This document shows positions 1 through 8,620 of a stretch of DNA of 64,000 nucleotides, piece by piece; position 1 is the first letter of the stretch, and each line of letters begins with the position of its first letter. Origin of the DNA: Mycobacterium sp. 1164966.3 (GTDB lineage Bacteria > Actinomycetota > Actinomycetes > Mycobacteriales > Mycobacteriaceae); NCBI RefSeq assembly GCF_001665395.1, contig NZ_LZSG01000005.1, positions 186,001 to 250,000 on the forward strand, read 5' to 3'. Under the pieces are notes generated by a model that was not told where the DNA came from, did not search any database, and worked only from the letters and a program-made list of their open reading frames with translations. A program made the translations under genes and the position numbers.

Positions 1-681
1 ACCGGTGATGAACGACGCTTCCGGCGAGACCAAAAACGCTACCGCGTCGGCAATCTCGGTGGGACGGCCGAGCCGTCCCAAGGTCGATGACCTGACCAGC
101 CGCTGCTGGGTTGCGTCATCGAGCATCGGGGTGGCGACCGGCCCCGGGAATACGGCGTTGACGCGGATTCCGAAGGGCGCCAGCTCGGCCGCGGCGGTCT
201 GGGTCAGTCCCCGCAATGCCCATTTCGACGAGCCGTAGGCGCAGTGCTGCGGAAAGGGGCGGATCGCCCCGGTACTGCAGATGTTCACGATGGCAGCGTC
301 TTCCGCCTCACGCAGATGATCGAGCGCGGCATGCATGCCGAGGAAGGCGCCCAGACAGTTGACTCGCCAAGCGTTTTCGAAGTCCGCGACGGTCTCGTCG
401 GCCAACGATGCGCGGTGTAACACCCCGGCATTGTTGACCAGCGTGGTCAGCGATCCGAATCGGTCGATGACGGTTTCGACGGCCGCCTCCCACTGTTGTG
501 GCGAAGTCACGTCGAGTCCGATTCCGATCACGTCGCCGGTGCCCAACCCGTCCACCGCGGCAGAAAGCTCGTTTGAGCGCCGGTCGCAGGCGGCCACGCA
601 ATAGCCTTGCGCCTCAAGCCGTTCGATGATCGCCCAGCCTTGACCTCCGGCCGCTCCGGTCACCAATGCCACACGTGTCAT
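1..681 (-). CDS. SDR family NAD(P)-dependent oxidoreductase, C-terminus cut by window edge
   Basis: The 227 codons visible encode a classical short-chain dehydrogenase. The N-terminus carries a TGAAGGQG dinucleotide-binding turn, followed by an NNAG motif and a YGSSK catalytic Tyr-x3-Lys. The frame is open to base 1, so the last part lies outside. ATG at 681 follows the stop of the upstream gene by two bases, making it the last visible gene of a tightly packed operon. It probably interconverts an alcohol and a ketone on a pathway intermediate. The substrate cannot be read from sequence. A role after the P450 or alcohol dehydrogenase of the same operon is inference. Confidence 0.9.
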   Translation of the reverse strand, partial: MTRVALVTGAAGGQGWAIIERLEAQGYCVAACDRRSNELSAAVDGLGTGDVIGIGLDVTSPQQWEAAVETVIDRFGSLTTLVNNAGVLHRASLADETVADFENAWRVNCLGAFLGMHAALDHLREAEDAAIVNICSTGAIRPFPQHCAYGSSKWALRGLTQTAAAELAPFGIRVNAVFPGPVATPMLDDATQQRLVRSSTLGRLGRPTEIADAVAFLVSPEASFITG

Positions 682-683
682 GG

Positions 684-1076
684 TCACGGAACCTCGGGGG
701 TGTCGGACAGGCCGTGGATGGTGACGAACCGGCATCGCCGCCGACGGAAGCGCCAGTAGCCGCCATCACGCACCAATTCGTCGTCGTACAGAGCTGGCCG
801 AAGCTGCAGGCTGCCGGCCCGGACGAACAGCACCTGGGATCGAGCCGTCGCGGTATCGCCGTCGACATCGATCCGCGAGACTCCGGTCAGATGCAGCCCG
901 TGAGGCGCCTCCCGGAACATGCCGCCGATACCCTGGCGCCCCGCGAAAGACTTCCCGTAGACCAGGAATTCGGAATCCTCGGCGAACAGTTCCACACACT
1001 GGTCGATGTCACCGGCGTCGAGTGAGAGCGCGTAGCGGGCAATTAGCTCGCGAATCGCAGCCTGGTCACCATTCAT
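684..1076 (-). CDS. NTF2/SnoaL-like small protein
   Basis: This 130-residue protein has the NTF2-like pattern: an N-terminal helix ending ARYALSLDAGDIDQCVELF, then alternating strands rich in Arg and Val. Such proteins act as small cyclases, isomerases, dehydratases or plain binding folds, so a precise reaction cannot be given. The start ATG overlaps the stop of the upstream aldolase gene by four bases, and the SDR gene follows after two bases. This shows co-translation in the P450 operon. In a catabolic operon an isomerase or dehydratase role on an oxidised intermediate is plausible but not shown. Confidence 0.85.
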   Translation of the reverse strand: MNGDQAAIRELIARYALSLDAGDIDQCVELFAEDSEFLVYGKSFAGRQGIGGMFREAPHGLHLTGVSRIDVDGDTATARSQVLFVRAGSLQLRPALYDDELVRDGGYWRFRRRRCRFVTIHGLSDTPEVP

Positions 1077-1834
1077 TGCGCGGTCGCCTCACGAAGGTAA
1101 TCCGCTGCACCGCGCCGCAGCGCTTGTGATTCAGCGGCTAGGGTGACCATTCGAAAACCCAACTGGCACATGGCACGTCCGGCCTTGCCCTCGCCGGCAT
1201 GGACACCGGTGACCAGGCCGGCTGCCGTGGCGGTGCGATGGATGCGCACTATCGCATCCAGGACTTCTGGCTTTCTGGTCGCCCCGACGGCGTCGAAACC
1301 CATCGAGATGGCCAAATCGGCGGGGCCGACATAGATTCCGGCCAGGCCTTCGACGGCGCAGATTCGATCCAGGTCGGAGAGCGCGGCGCCCGTTTCGATC
1401 ATCGCGAATACGCTCACTCGAGATGCGAGGGCGGCGGCGTCGTAGCCCATGCTGGCGCGCAGCGGCCCAAAGCTGCGGATGCCCGACGGCGGATAACGGG
1501 TGGCGGCCACCGCCGCCGCCGCCTGCTCGGCAGACTCGATCATCGCGATGACGACGGCGTCGGCACCGGCGTCCAGCACCCGCCCGATCGGCGCCGGGGC
1601 GGCGTCGGGTAGTCGCACCACGGTGCCGATGGGCACATGTTCGATGTGGCGGAGCATCACGGCGATGCCCGCGTCGTCGAGGTACCCGTGCTGGGCGTCG
1701 AGACCGACGTAATCGTAACCGGCGCGAGCGAATTCGTCGGGGCCGATCATCGTCGGCCCGGTGATCCATCCACCAAAGAGCGGCGTTCCGCGGCTCAGCG
1801 CCCGCTGCAGGTTGCTGGTGAGGTTCTCGACCAT
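1073..1834 (-). CDS. HpcH/HpaI family aldolase
   Basis: The 253-residue product matches the HpcH/HpaI aldolase family, class II TIM-barrel enzymes that split 4-hydroxy-2-oxo acids into pyruvate (or another oxo acid) and an aldehyde. Recognisable blocks are GLDAQHGYLD near residue 45, AVVIAMIESAEQA near 95 with the metal-binding Glu, and YVGPADLAISMG near 170 with the metal-binding Asp. Length is typical. It begins two bases after the alcohol dehydrogenase stop. In this operon it could perform the carbon-carbon cleavage step; the true substrate is unknown. Confidence 0.9.
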   Translation of the reverse strand: MVENLTSNLQRALSRGTPLFGGWITGPTMIGPDEFARAGYDYVGLDAQHGYLDDAGIAVMLRHIEHVPIGTVVRLPDAAPAPIGRVLDAGADAVVIAMIESAEQAAAAVAATRYPPSGIRSFGPLRASMGYDAAALASRVSVFAMIETGAALSDLDRICAVEGLAGIYVGPADLAISMGFDAVGATRKPEVLDAIVRIHRTATAAGLVTGVHAGEGKAGRAMCQLGFRMVTLAAESQALRRGAADYLREATAQ

Positions 1835-1836
1835 GT

Positions 1837-2805
1837 TCAGTCCGCGATCGCGATCTTGACGCGCTCGGGAACGGGTCGGCAGGCCAGCTCGAACGCGGAC
1901 TGCACCTCGTCGACACCGAACGTGTGCGTCAGATATGCGCCGAGTAGCGCCGGATGCTCCGCGACGAACTTCCCGGCCGTTTCCAGCATCCGCCGTCTGT
2001 CAAGTGTCACACCGGATTTCAGCGTCAGATTGTTGCGCAGCATGGTGCGCATGTTAATCGGGTAGGAATCGTCGTCGGCAACGCCGAAATAGAAAACCGT
2101 GCCGGCCGGCGCCGCCGCGGCGATGGCGTGATCCAGGGTAGCAACCTGGTGACCGACGGCTTCGATGACGATGTCCGCGCGGTCGCCGGGCGCCAGCTGG
2201 CTCACCCAGCGGTCGCTGGTAGCGCGGACCGCCTCGTCGACTCCGAATGCGCTGGACAGCTTTTCGCGATCGAGTGGATCGACTCCGGTGACACGCCTGG
2301 CCCCGGCCGCTTTGGCGACATAGGAGAACAGCAACCCGAGCGAACCTTGCCCGATCACCGCCACATGGCGGTCGGCAAGGTCCGGCAGCTGCTCACACGC
2401 ATAGAGGACGCACGCCAGCGGTTGCAGCCCGACCGCCTGTGCCGGGGTTAGCGACGGATCGTAAGGCGCCAGCCCGTCGCCGTCGCTGATCACCCGCTCC
2501 ATCAGGCCGTCGAATCCCGATGCCCAGCCCACTACCCGGTCGCCCGCGCGGTGTTGCGGGTGCCGGCTCGCGATTACCTCGCCGGCCACTTCGTGGACTG
2601 AGAAACCGTCCTTCTCCGCCGCGCTGCGGCCGTCATCTCCCGGAAGCCGGCCCCGCGCGCCGCGAAACGCGGGCAGATCGCTACCACACACGCCGGCCGC
2701 CAAGAACCGCAGTAGCACTTGACCATCGGCCAGCGATTCGGGGGTCTTGTCGGCGATCTGCGTCCGCTCGAAGAGATAGGGGGCGACGATCCGGTAAGAC
2801 CACAC
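1837..2805 (-). CDS. Zinc-type alcohol dehydrogenase (MDR superfamily)
   Basis: This is a medium-chain dehydrogenase of 322 residues, starting at a GTG one base after the P450 stop codon. The catalytic zinc Cys lies in GVCGSD near residue 35, and a Rossmann glycine stretch reads VIGQGSLGLL near 150. The cluster of four structural-zinc cysteines seen in many alcohol dehydrogenases is not evident, so it probably binds one zinc. A longer upstream in-frame extension exists, but it would lie inside the P450 gene. The likely role is oxidation of the alcohol made by the neighbouring P450; this is inferred from adjacency. Confidence 0.88.
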   Translation of the reverse strand: MWSYRIVAPYLFERTQIADKTPESLADGQVLLRFLAAGVCGSDLPAFRGARGRLPGDDGRSAAEKDGFSVHEVAGEVIASRHPQHRAGDRVVGWASGFDGLMERVISDGDGLAPYDPSLTPAQAVGLQPLACVLYACEQLPDLADRHVAVIGQGSLGLLFSYVAKAAGARRVTGVDPLDREKLSSAFGVDEAVRATSDRWVSQLAPGDRADIVIEAVGHQVATLDHAIAAAAPAGTVFYFGVADDDSYPINMRTMLRNNLTLKSGVTLDRRRMLETAGKFVAEHPALLGAYLTHTFGVDEVQSAFELACRPVPERVKIAIAD

Positions 2806-2806
2806 G

Positions 2807-4030
2807 TCACACCGCCACCGGGATATTGTTCCAGCCCCATTGAAAACTGGAGGGCAGCCGAGTGGCCTGCTCGCTGTGTATCGCGAAGTCCGGAACCCGA
2901 CGCAGCCATTCCTGTAGCAGCACAGCAACTTCCAGCCGGGCCAAGTGATAGCCGATGCAGAAGTGCTGGCCGCGGCCGAATGCCAGGGAGCGACGAATGG
3001 GCCGGTTCCAGACGAACTCGTCGGGTTCGGGATATTCCCGCTCATCACGGTTGGCCGAGGCCAGCAACGTGATCACGCGCTGACCCGGCTCGATGGTCTG
3101 ATCGTGAATTGTGAAGGGCTTGCGTGCCGTTCGGGCGAACCATTGCGCGGGCGCACAGTAGCGGATCATCTCTTCGCGTGCGACGGGCACATTGGCCGCT
3201 GGGTTCGCGCGCACCGCGGCCAACTGTTCGGGCCGCCGGCTCAGCTCCCACAATCCATGGGCGACGATCTTGGGCACCGTTTCCGTCCCGCCGATGAAGA
3301 TGCACAGCATCTGGGTGGCGATCTCGACGTCATCGAGGTCGCTGCCGTCGGGCAGCCGATAGCCCAGCAGCCCGTCGACAATAGGCAGCGCGTCGTCGGA
3401 TTGGCGAGCGCGGCGCCGCTGGACCACGGGTACCAGGAATTCCAGATAGTTGGGCCGCGATTGCGCGGTGTCGACACCGACGCCGGGTTCGGCGAGGCTT
3501 CCGGCGTTGACGGCAGCCAGCACTTCCGGTGCGAGATCGGTTGGTATGCCGAGGAGTTCGCATACGATCGAGGCCACCACGACACCGCCGTAGTCCTGGG
3601 TCAAGTCGAATGAGCCTTGCGGCAACAGCACATCGAGTCGCTGGTTGGCCAACTCGCGAATTCTGGCCTCCAGCCCGGCCACCGGCCGCGGCCGCAACGG
3701 CTGCGAATGTGCGCGGCGGATCTGTCCGTACAGATCGGCGTCGAACACCGCGTGGAACGGCAGCGGATGCAGCGGCGGGTCGTCGACCGGCCCGGTGTTG
3801 TGGTTGGCCAGCACCGACGCGGCCGGCAAGGTCCCTTCGGACGCAACGAATGTGCCGTCGTTCACCTCCAGCACCCGCCAGATGTCGTCGAATCGCGAGA
3901 GGGCAAAAGTGTCCCACTGCGGCAGGTAATACGCCGGATGCTGGTCACGCAGAATCCGGTAGTAGGGCAACGGATTTGCCATTACTTCTGCGTCGAAAGG
4001 GTCGTACCGGAAGCCCGACGGACTATTCAC
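2807..4030 (-). CDS. Cytochrome P450
   Basis: A 407-residue soluble bacterial P450. The I-helix oxygen-activation motif appears as FIGGTET (residues 245-251), the K-helix ExxR as EMIR (287-290), and the haem loop as FGRGQHFCIG with the thiolate Cys near 358. GTG at 4030 overlaps the TGA of the preceding gene, which fixes the start; a longer in-frame extension into that gene is rejected. P450s insert one oxygen atom into unactivated C-H bonds using ferredoxin electrons. No ferredoxin gene is adjacent, so a general one must serve. It is the probable first oxidative step of this operon. Confidence 0.95.
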   Translation of the reverse strand: MNSPSGFRYDPFDAEVMANPLPYYRILRDQHPAYYLPQWDTFALSRFDDIWRVLEVNDGTFVASEGTLPAASVLANHNTGPVDDPPLHPLPFHAVFDADLYGQIRRAHSQPLRPRPVAGLEARIRELANQRLDVLLPQGSFDLTQDYGGVVVASIVCELLGIPTDLAPEVLAAVNAGSLAEPGVGVDTAQSRPNYLEFLVPVVQRRRARQSDDALPIVDGLLGYRLPDGSDLDDVEIATQMLCIFIGGTETVPKIVAHGLWELSRRPEQLAAVRANPAANVPVAREEMIRYCAPAQWFARTARKPFTIHDQTIEPGQRVITLLASANRDEREYPEPDEFVWNRPIRRSLAFGRGQHFCIGYHLARLEVAVLLQEWLRRVPDFAIHSEQATRLPSSFQWGWNNIPVAV

Positions 4031-4743
4031 TGCAGTGGTGATGGTGGCAGGGCCTGCAGAATCGAGTCCTCCCAGCCGTCGCGCAGGGCCGGTGCCACGC
4101 TCATCCAGGTGACGATCTCGGCGGGCGGGTTGTGCTTCCAGGACGGGTAGTGCTGCTCGAAACACTCCCAGCCGCCGTCCAGAGCCCAGTAGTGGATGAC
4201 CTCGTTGTAGCGGAACGTGGTGGTGAATGAGCCCAGCCATCGTTTGCCGGTGCGCTCCGACCATGGGACATAGAGGCGCTCCAGCTCGCGGATGTAGTCA
4301 TCCTGACGGCCCGGCTTGGTCTGCATGATCTCTTGAATCACAAGCGGCGCAGTGAAGTTCGCCTCGCGCAGCTGAGCCAGCGTTTTGTTGCTCGGCCCGG
4401 GGTACATGATGCGGCCCTCCCCCGACGCGCCGATGTCAGCCAGAAACGTCGACCACTTCCCGGCCGCGACCTCATGGCTGCCGCCGCGTGCCTGGGCGGC
4501 GCCGATCCGCGCGTAGTCGGCGAACCCGTCGATCTCCCAGATGATCGTCGCCTGCGGCCAGTGTCCGTTGTAGGGAGTGCATTCCCACATTGCGAACAGT
4601 CGCGCGCCGAGCTCGTCCATCATCGGCAGATAGATGTCTGCGAAAAGCTCGGTAAAGCGGTCACTTCGACCGGAACCCAGCGCGATCGTCTCGTGCAGGT
4701 ACAGCAGCGTGTGACGGTAGTACTTCTTCATATTGCTAGCCAA
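4027..4743 (-). CDS. Hypothetical protein with two alpha+beta-barrel-like repeats (possibly NIPSNAP-like)
   Basis: I do not recognise this 238-residue protein with certainty. It seems to hold two similar halves: residues about 5-110 and 125-225 each show a strand, a helix containing a YxPxxxE-like stretch (IYLPMMDELG; LYVPWSERTG), then a Trp-rich strand. That layout resembles tandem dimeric alpha+beta barrel or NIPSNAP-type domains, which bind small hydrophobic ligands. Its start overlaps the upstream gene by eight bases and its stop overlaps the P450 start, so it is translated with the P450. It might be a hydratase-like helper or substrate-binding protein. No catalytic role is claimed. Confidence 0.72.
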   Translation of the reverse strand: MASNMKKYYRHTLLYLHETIALGSGRSDRFTELFADIYLPMMDELGARLFAMWECTPYNGHWPQATIIWEIDGFADYARIGAAQARGGSHEVAAGKWSTFLADIGASGEGRIMYPGPSNKTLAQLREANFTAPLVIQEIMQTKPGRQDDYIRELERLYVPWSERTGKRWLGSFTTTFRYNEVIHYWALDGGWECFEQHYPSWKHNPPAEIVTWMSVAPALRDGWEDSILQALPPSPLQ

Positions 4744-5308
4744 GCCGGATCAGCTCCGATTCGACCGGTGGGCAACTAGCCGCGTCACGCAACAGTGCCT
4801 CGGTGGAATCGACTGCGTCGCAGCTAATCCCAGCTGCGGCAAGCGCGTGGCCCTTGAACATCCGCGCCGCGCCGCTGAGCACGTGCTGCACTCTGGTCAC
4901 CCCCCGATTCACTTCGGGCGGCCAACCGTCACCCCATAGGGCGACGTCCGTAGACCGGTGATTCAGCGCCTTGAGGACGCGGGCCTGAACGGTCGTATCC
5001 GCGGTGAACGCCTCGGCGCTGACCGCCAGGCTCTGTCCCACCGAGCGGGTGAACCACGACTCCAGATCCACCGCCGCTACCCCGAGAATCCGCAGGGGCC
5101 GGACGTCTGAGCCCTGTGGCAACAGCACGGTCACCTCCCAACCGGCCGTCACCCGGTCGTACATCCAGCCGCCCGCCGCGCACACCGCGTCGCGCGTGCT
5201 GGCGGCCACCACGTCGAGTCGGTATCGCAGGCTCTCTGCATCCGCACGAGGTCGCCTCGCTGCACCTCGTCTGCGGTAGTCGCTGATGTCGAAAGTTCCG
5301 GTGACCAT
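4736..5308 (-). CDS. Hypothetical protein, first gene of the P450 operon
   Basis: An unrecognised protein of about 190 residues. ATG at 5308 is chosen because AGGA lies just upstream; in-frame GTG/ATG codons at 5338-5326 are alternatives with weaker ribosome sites. It has no signal peptide and no clear membrane segment. There is an Arg-rich N-terminus, then a Trp-containing central strand region (AAGGWMYDRVTAGWEV), and a conserved-looking CPPVE near the end. It overlaps the next gene by eight bases. The operator-like motif at 5435-5458 lies upstream. Function unknown; position suggests a dedicated pathway protein. Confidence 0.65.
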   Translation of the reverse strand: MVTGTFDISDYRRRGAARRPRADAESLRYRLDVVAASTRDAVCAAGGWMYDRVTAGWEVTVLLPQGSDVRPLRILGVAAVDLESWFTRSVGQSLAVSAEAFTADTTVQARVLKALNHRSTDVALWGDGWPPEVNRGVTRVQHVLSGAARMFKGHALAAAGISCDAVDSTEALLRDAASCPPVESELIRLG

Positions 5309-5434
5309 CCATCCATTCCTCACCATTCCCATTGCCACGGATCGTGGTGCCTACGGCGTGGCCTGGGCGCTTGTCATGGGCTGTCGCCGCCTCACCGCCC
5401 GGTCCGCCGGGGTGACGCGGCTCACCGGACAGCG

Positions 5435-5458
5435 TGACACTTCAAGGCGATTTTGTAA
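5435..5458. promoter_or_regulatory. Operator-like motif TGACACTT-N10-TTGTAA, copy 1
   Basis: A 24-bp imperfect dyad, TKACA-N14-TGTAA in outline. It lies about 130 bases upstream of the P450-operon start at 5308 and just beyond the end of the broken CoA-transferase. The same two blocks with the same 10-base spacer recur at 10471-10494 and 10542-10565. This suggests binding by one regulator, perhaps the TetR encoded at 12268-12816. Confidence 0.6.
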
Positions 5459-5474
5459 AGGTCCGCGCGATGCG

Positions 5475-6647
5475 TCAGGCCTTGTGGCGCGCCCGGAGTT
5501 CGGCGAGCACTTCGTCGGTGTGCTGCCCGAGTTGCGGTGCGGCAGAACGTGGCGCCCACGGTGTGCCATGGAAATCCGCCGGGGTGGCGACCATCGGAAT
5601 ATTCGCGTCTCCGTCCGGCACGTCGACGATCCCGCCCGCGGCGTGGAACTGTTCGTCGGCGACGACATCCTCCAGCGCGTTGACCGGCGACCAGAAGAAA
5701 TCCGGTTAGCTTGCGAAGACCTCCGCCCATTCGTCGAGCGACTTCGTCGCGAAGATTTCATCCAGGGCGGCGACGAGTTGACCCGCGTTGGCGGCCCGGG
5801 ACCGGGCGTCGCCATATCGCGGATCCGTCAGCCACTCCGGCCGCCCGACGGCGCGGCACAGCGCAGGCCAGTGCCGGTCGACCTCCAGCCCGACGATCCA
5901 GAAACGCCGACCGTCGCCCGCGGCGTAGTTGTTCATGCATGGGTTGCCCATCGACTCCCGCTGTCCGATCGCGATCGGTTGACCGGTGAGCAGGTAGGTG
6001 TTGAGGTCGAAGCTCACGGTGTAGGCGCCCTGACGGTACAGCGAGGTGGTCACCAGCTGTCCTGCACCGGTGCGCTCGCGGGCCAGCAGCGCCGCACATA
6101 CGGCGGCGGCCAGGGTCATGCCGGCCGAATGGTCGCCCATGCCGCCACGCTGAAACGGCGGCGTGTCCCCGGGCCGGGTGAGCAGGTGGGCGACGCCCGC
6201 GCGCGACCAGAACGCCGCCACGTCGTAGGCCGCGCGGTCGGCGTCGGGCCCGGTTTCGCCGTAGCCGGTGATCAGTCCGTAGACCAGCCGAGAGTTGCGG
6301 TCGTGTACCGACTCGTAGTCCAGTCCGAGCCGCTGCAATGCTCCCGGACGCACATTGGTCACGAAAACATCTGCGTCGGAGAGCAATTCGAATGCGGTAT
6401 CGAGGTCGTCGGCGGTGGTGAGGTCCAGCACGATGCTCCGCTTGGAGCGGTTATCCATCTCGAACGGCGGGTTGACCCCGAGGTCGCAGCCCAGCATCCG
6501 GCCGAACAGCCGTCCCGGATCGCCGGTCGGTGGTTCGATCTTGACGACGTCGGCGCCCCAATCAGCCAGGATGCCGCCGGTAGCCGGTCCGGCCACCCAC
6601 ACTCCGAGCTCGACGACTTTGATGCCTTCCACCGGTCCAGCCATCAC
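5475..6647 (-). pseudogene. CaiB/BaiF family CoA-transferase interrupted by an in-frame TAA
   Basis: The first 313 codons encode a class III CoA-transferase, with the family opening GIKVVELGVWVAGP, EPPTGDPGR and the expected catalytic Asp in GMGDHSAGM. A TAA at 5708-5706 then stops translation right after EVFAS. Beyond it the same frame stays open for 76 more codons to TGA at 5477-5475. Those codons read as the normal family C-terminus (PDFFWSPVN, GTPWAPRSAAPQLGQHTDEV). One base change of a Glu codon explains it, and no frameshift is needed. A truncated enzyme would lack the last fifth of the domain and is probably inactive. Readthrough or sequencing error remain possible. Confidence 0.9.
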
Positions 6648-6735
6648 TTATTCCTACCGGCGAATGTGGGGTTGTGTTACGGCGACCCCGAGATACGCGC
6701 ACAATGAGTCCACAGTCGGCGAGGAAGAGGTGAGC

Positions 6736-7410
6736 ATGAGTCTGGTTGCCGGACGCGGTCCGCTGAGCAATGATCCCGCCGGACGGTTCGCTCCCCAGGT
6801 GCCCGCGGGGCTCATCTATATCGAGCCACATCCGCGGCGGATACAGGCTTTTCGACAAAACCAGCTGGTGATCGACACCGAACACGCGCTGATGGTGCAC
6901 CGACACGGCCGTCCGCTCAGCTATGTTTTCCCGGTCGACGAAATCGCCGACCTACCAGCCGAGCCCGAACCGGAGGCGCCCGGTTTTGTCCACGTGCCAT
7001 GGGATTCCGTCGATACCTGGCTGGAGGAAGGCCGCAAACTCGTCCATTACCCGCCGAATCCGTACCACCGGGTGGACTGCCGTCCCACACAGCGCCATCT
7101 GCGCGTGGCGGTGGCCGACACCGTGTTGGTGGACACCCACGACACCGTCATCCTTTTCGAAACCGCGCTCGCACCGCGACTTTACGTGGACCCCGCGCAT
7201 GTTCGCACCGATCTGCTGCAGCGGACGGCTACGACGAGCTACTGCAACTACAAGGGCCCGGCGGCCTACTGGTCCGCGGTCATCAACGACACGGTGGTCG
7301 ACGACGTCGCTTGGAGTTACCCGGACCCGCTTCCGGAAAGCCTGCCGATCAAGGGATTTCTCAGCTTCGACGAAACCCGCGCCGACGTGCTGGCCGAGCT
7401 GCCCGGCTGA
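6736..7410 (+). CDS. DUF427 domain protein, two-domain form
   Basis: A 224-residue protein with two DUF427-type beta domains. The first spans roughly residues 25-75 (HPRRIQAFRQNQLVIDTEHALMV), the second 110-215. The second carries the family hallmark TATTSYCNYKGPAAYWS followed by VAWSYPDPLPES. The family is widespread and uncharacterised. ATG at 6736 is preceded by a purine-rich GAGGAAGAGG; a GTG two codons earlier is possible. It is transcribed away from the CoA-transferase, with a shared 88-base promoter gap. A second, single-domain DUF427 gene lies at 32724-33104. No function is assigned. Confidence 0.88.
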   Translation: MSLVAGRGPLSNDPAGRFAPQVPAGLIYIEPHPRRIQAFRQNQLVIDTEHALMVHRHGRPLSYVFPVDEIADLPAEPEPEAPGFVHVPWDSVDTWLEEGRKLVHYPPNPYHRVDCRPTQRHLRVAVADTVLVDTHDTVILFETALAPRLYVDPAHVRTDLLQRTATTSYCNYKGPAAYWSAVINDTVVDDVAWSYPDPLPESLPIKGFLSFDETRADVLAELPG

Positions 7411-7412
7411 CT

Positions 7413-7474
7413 CCGCGAAGTGCAACTGACAACGCATTTCCCGAGTGTCACCCTGGGCAGTTGCACTCTCGCGG
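7413..7474. repeat. Palindromic intergenic repeat, family B, copy 1
   Basis: Arms CCGCGAAGTGCAACTG and CAGTTGCACTCTCGCGG pair almost fully around a loop of about 29 bases. It fills the gap between two convergent genes, so it may end transcription from both sides, though there is no T-tract. Arms and also the loop are closely matched by the element at 12820-12882. Confidence 0.75.
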
Positions 7475-8620
7475 CTACTGGTAGCTAGGGCGTCCGAGGC
7501 AGAGCTCATGCTGCGCGATCATGTTGCGGAACACTTCGAGTGTGCCGCCGTAGATGCCGGTCGGTAGCGCCAACCGGAAGAGGTATTCCGCCGCACCGTC
7601 GCCCACGGCACCCGGAGCATCGGCCGGCAGCGCCGATGCGCTGCCCAAGATGTCCATCAGGTCCGGCGAGACGTCGCGCATCGTCTGGGCGAGCGCGACG
7701 CGTCCGAACATGCCCGGAGTGGACAGCGCCGCTTCCATCCGCGCAAAGCTACGGCCGAGTCGGTATCGCACCGAATCATCGCCCGTGTCGGCACGAGCCG
7801 CGACCGTGTCCACCGCCTCGGCCATCAGCATCCCGTGCCCGGACATCGCCGAAATATTCTGCAAGCCATGGTCTTCGGGGTCGACGATGCCGTGCTCGGA
7901 GTCCAGTGCGGACCGCATCACCGTCCAGCCACCGTTGACGTCGCCAATCCGGTAGAGGTCGTCGACGCGCACGTCGCTGTAGTAGACGATGTTGGTGCGA
8001 TCGCCGTCCAGCGTGCGGATGCCCTGAATCTCGATGCCCGGGGAATCCAGCGGCACCAGGAACATGGTGAGGTTCTTGTGTTTCGGCCCTTGCGGATCGG
8101 TGTTGGTGAGCAGAAACACGTACTTCGCGTTCTGCGCGTTGGAGGTGAACATCTTGGAGCCGTTGATGATCCAGCCGTCGCCGTCCCGCACCGCACGGGT
8201 CTTGCAAGTGGCGACATCCGAGCCGCCTTCCGGTTCGGTGTAGCCCAGACAAAGCCGTATCTCCCCGGAGAGTACGCCTGGCAAGACTTGCCTGCTCAGG
8301 TCCGGCTTGCCGAACTGCTTTACCAACCGGGCCACGACGGACGTCGTTCCCCAGTGGTACCAAGGCGTGTGAGCCCTGGCGATCTCGAGTTCGAAGATCC
8401 GCCGGCGCACGGGGTCGAATCCACTTTCGGATTCGAGCTTCCAGTCCGCAGCCAGGTAACCCGCCTCACCGAGCGCCAAATGCACTCGCTCATCGAAGTT
8501 TTCGCCCAGCTCCCGGTCACGCCGGCGTACCTCGTCGGTGACATACTCGGCCAGGAACGCCCGCGTGCTGTCTCGGAAAGCCTGCTCCTCCGCGCTCAGC
8601 GCGACCTCTGAGAAATCCAT
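7475..8620 (-). CDS. Acyl-CoA dehydrogenase family protein
   Basis: A 381-residue flavoprotein of the acyl-CoA dehydrogenase family, which introduces an alpha,beta double bond into acyl-CoA. The FAD-binding signature reads LGYTEPEGGSDVATCKT near residue 125, and the middle-domain strand INGSKMFTSNAQNAKYVFL follows. The C-terminal helical domain includes a typical GGTLEVFRNMIAQHELCLG end. ATG directly abuts the LLM gene stop, so LLM, dehydrogenase and the upstream thioesterase form one unit. The substrate is not evident. Membership of the region suggests a ring-cleavage or side-chain acyl-CoA. Confidence 0.9.
   Translation of the reverse strand: MDFSEVALSAEEQAFRDSTRAFLAEYVTDEVRRRDRELGENFDERVHLALGEAGYLAADWKLESESGFDPVRRRIFELEIARAHTPWYHWGTTSVVARLVKQFGKPDLSRQVLPGVLSGEIRLCLGYTEPEGGSDVATCKTRAVRDGDGWIINGSKMFTSNAQNAKYVFLLTNTDPQGPKHKNLTMFLVPLDSPGIEIQGIRTLDGDRTNIVYYSDVRVDDLYRIGDVNGGWTVMRSALDSEHGIVDPEDHGLQNISAMSGHGMLMAEAVDTVAARADTGDDSVRYRLGRSFARMEAALSTPGMFGRVALAQTMRDVSPDLMDILGSASALPADAPGAVGDGAAEYLFRLALPTGIYGGTLEVFRNMIAQHELCLGRPSYQ

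Noticed and set aside
5286-6707. 473-codon plus-strand ORF opposite the CoA-transferase
   Set aside because: It is antisense to a clear family match, has no recognisable domain, and is explained by GC-rich third codon positions.
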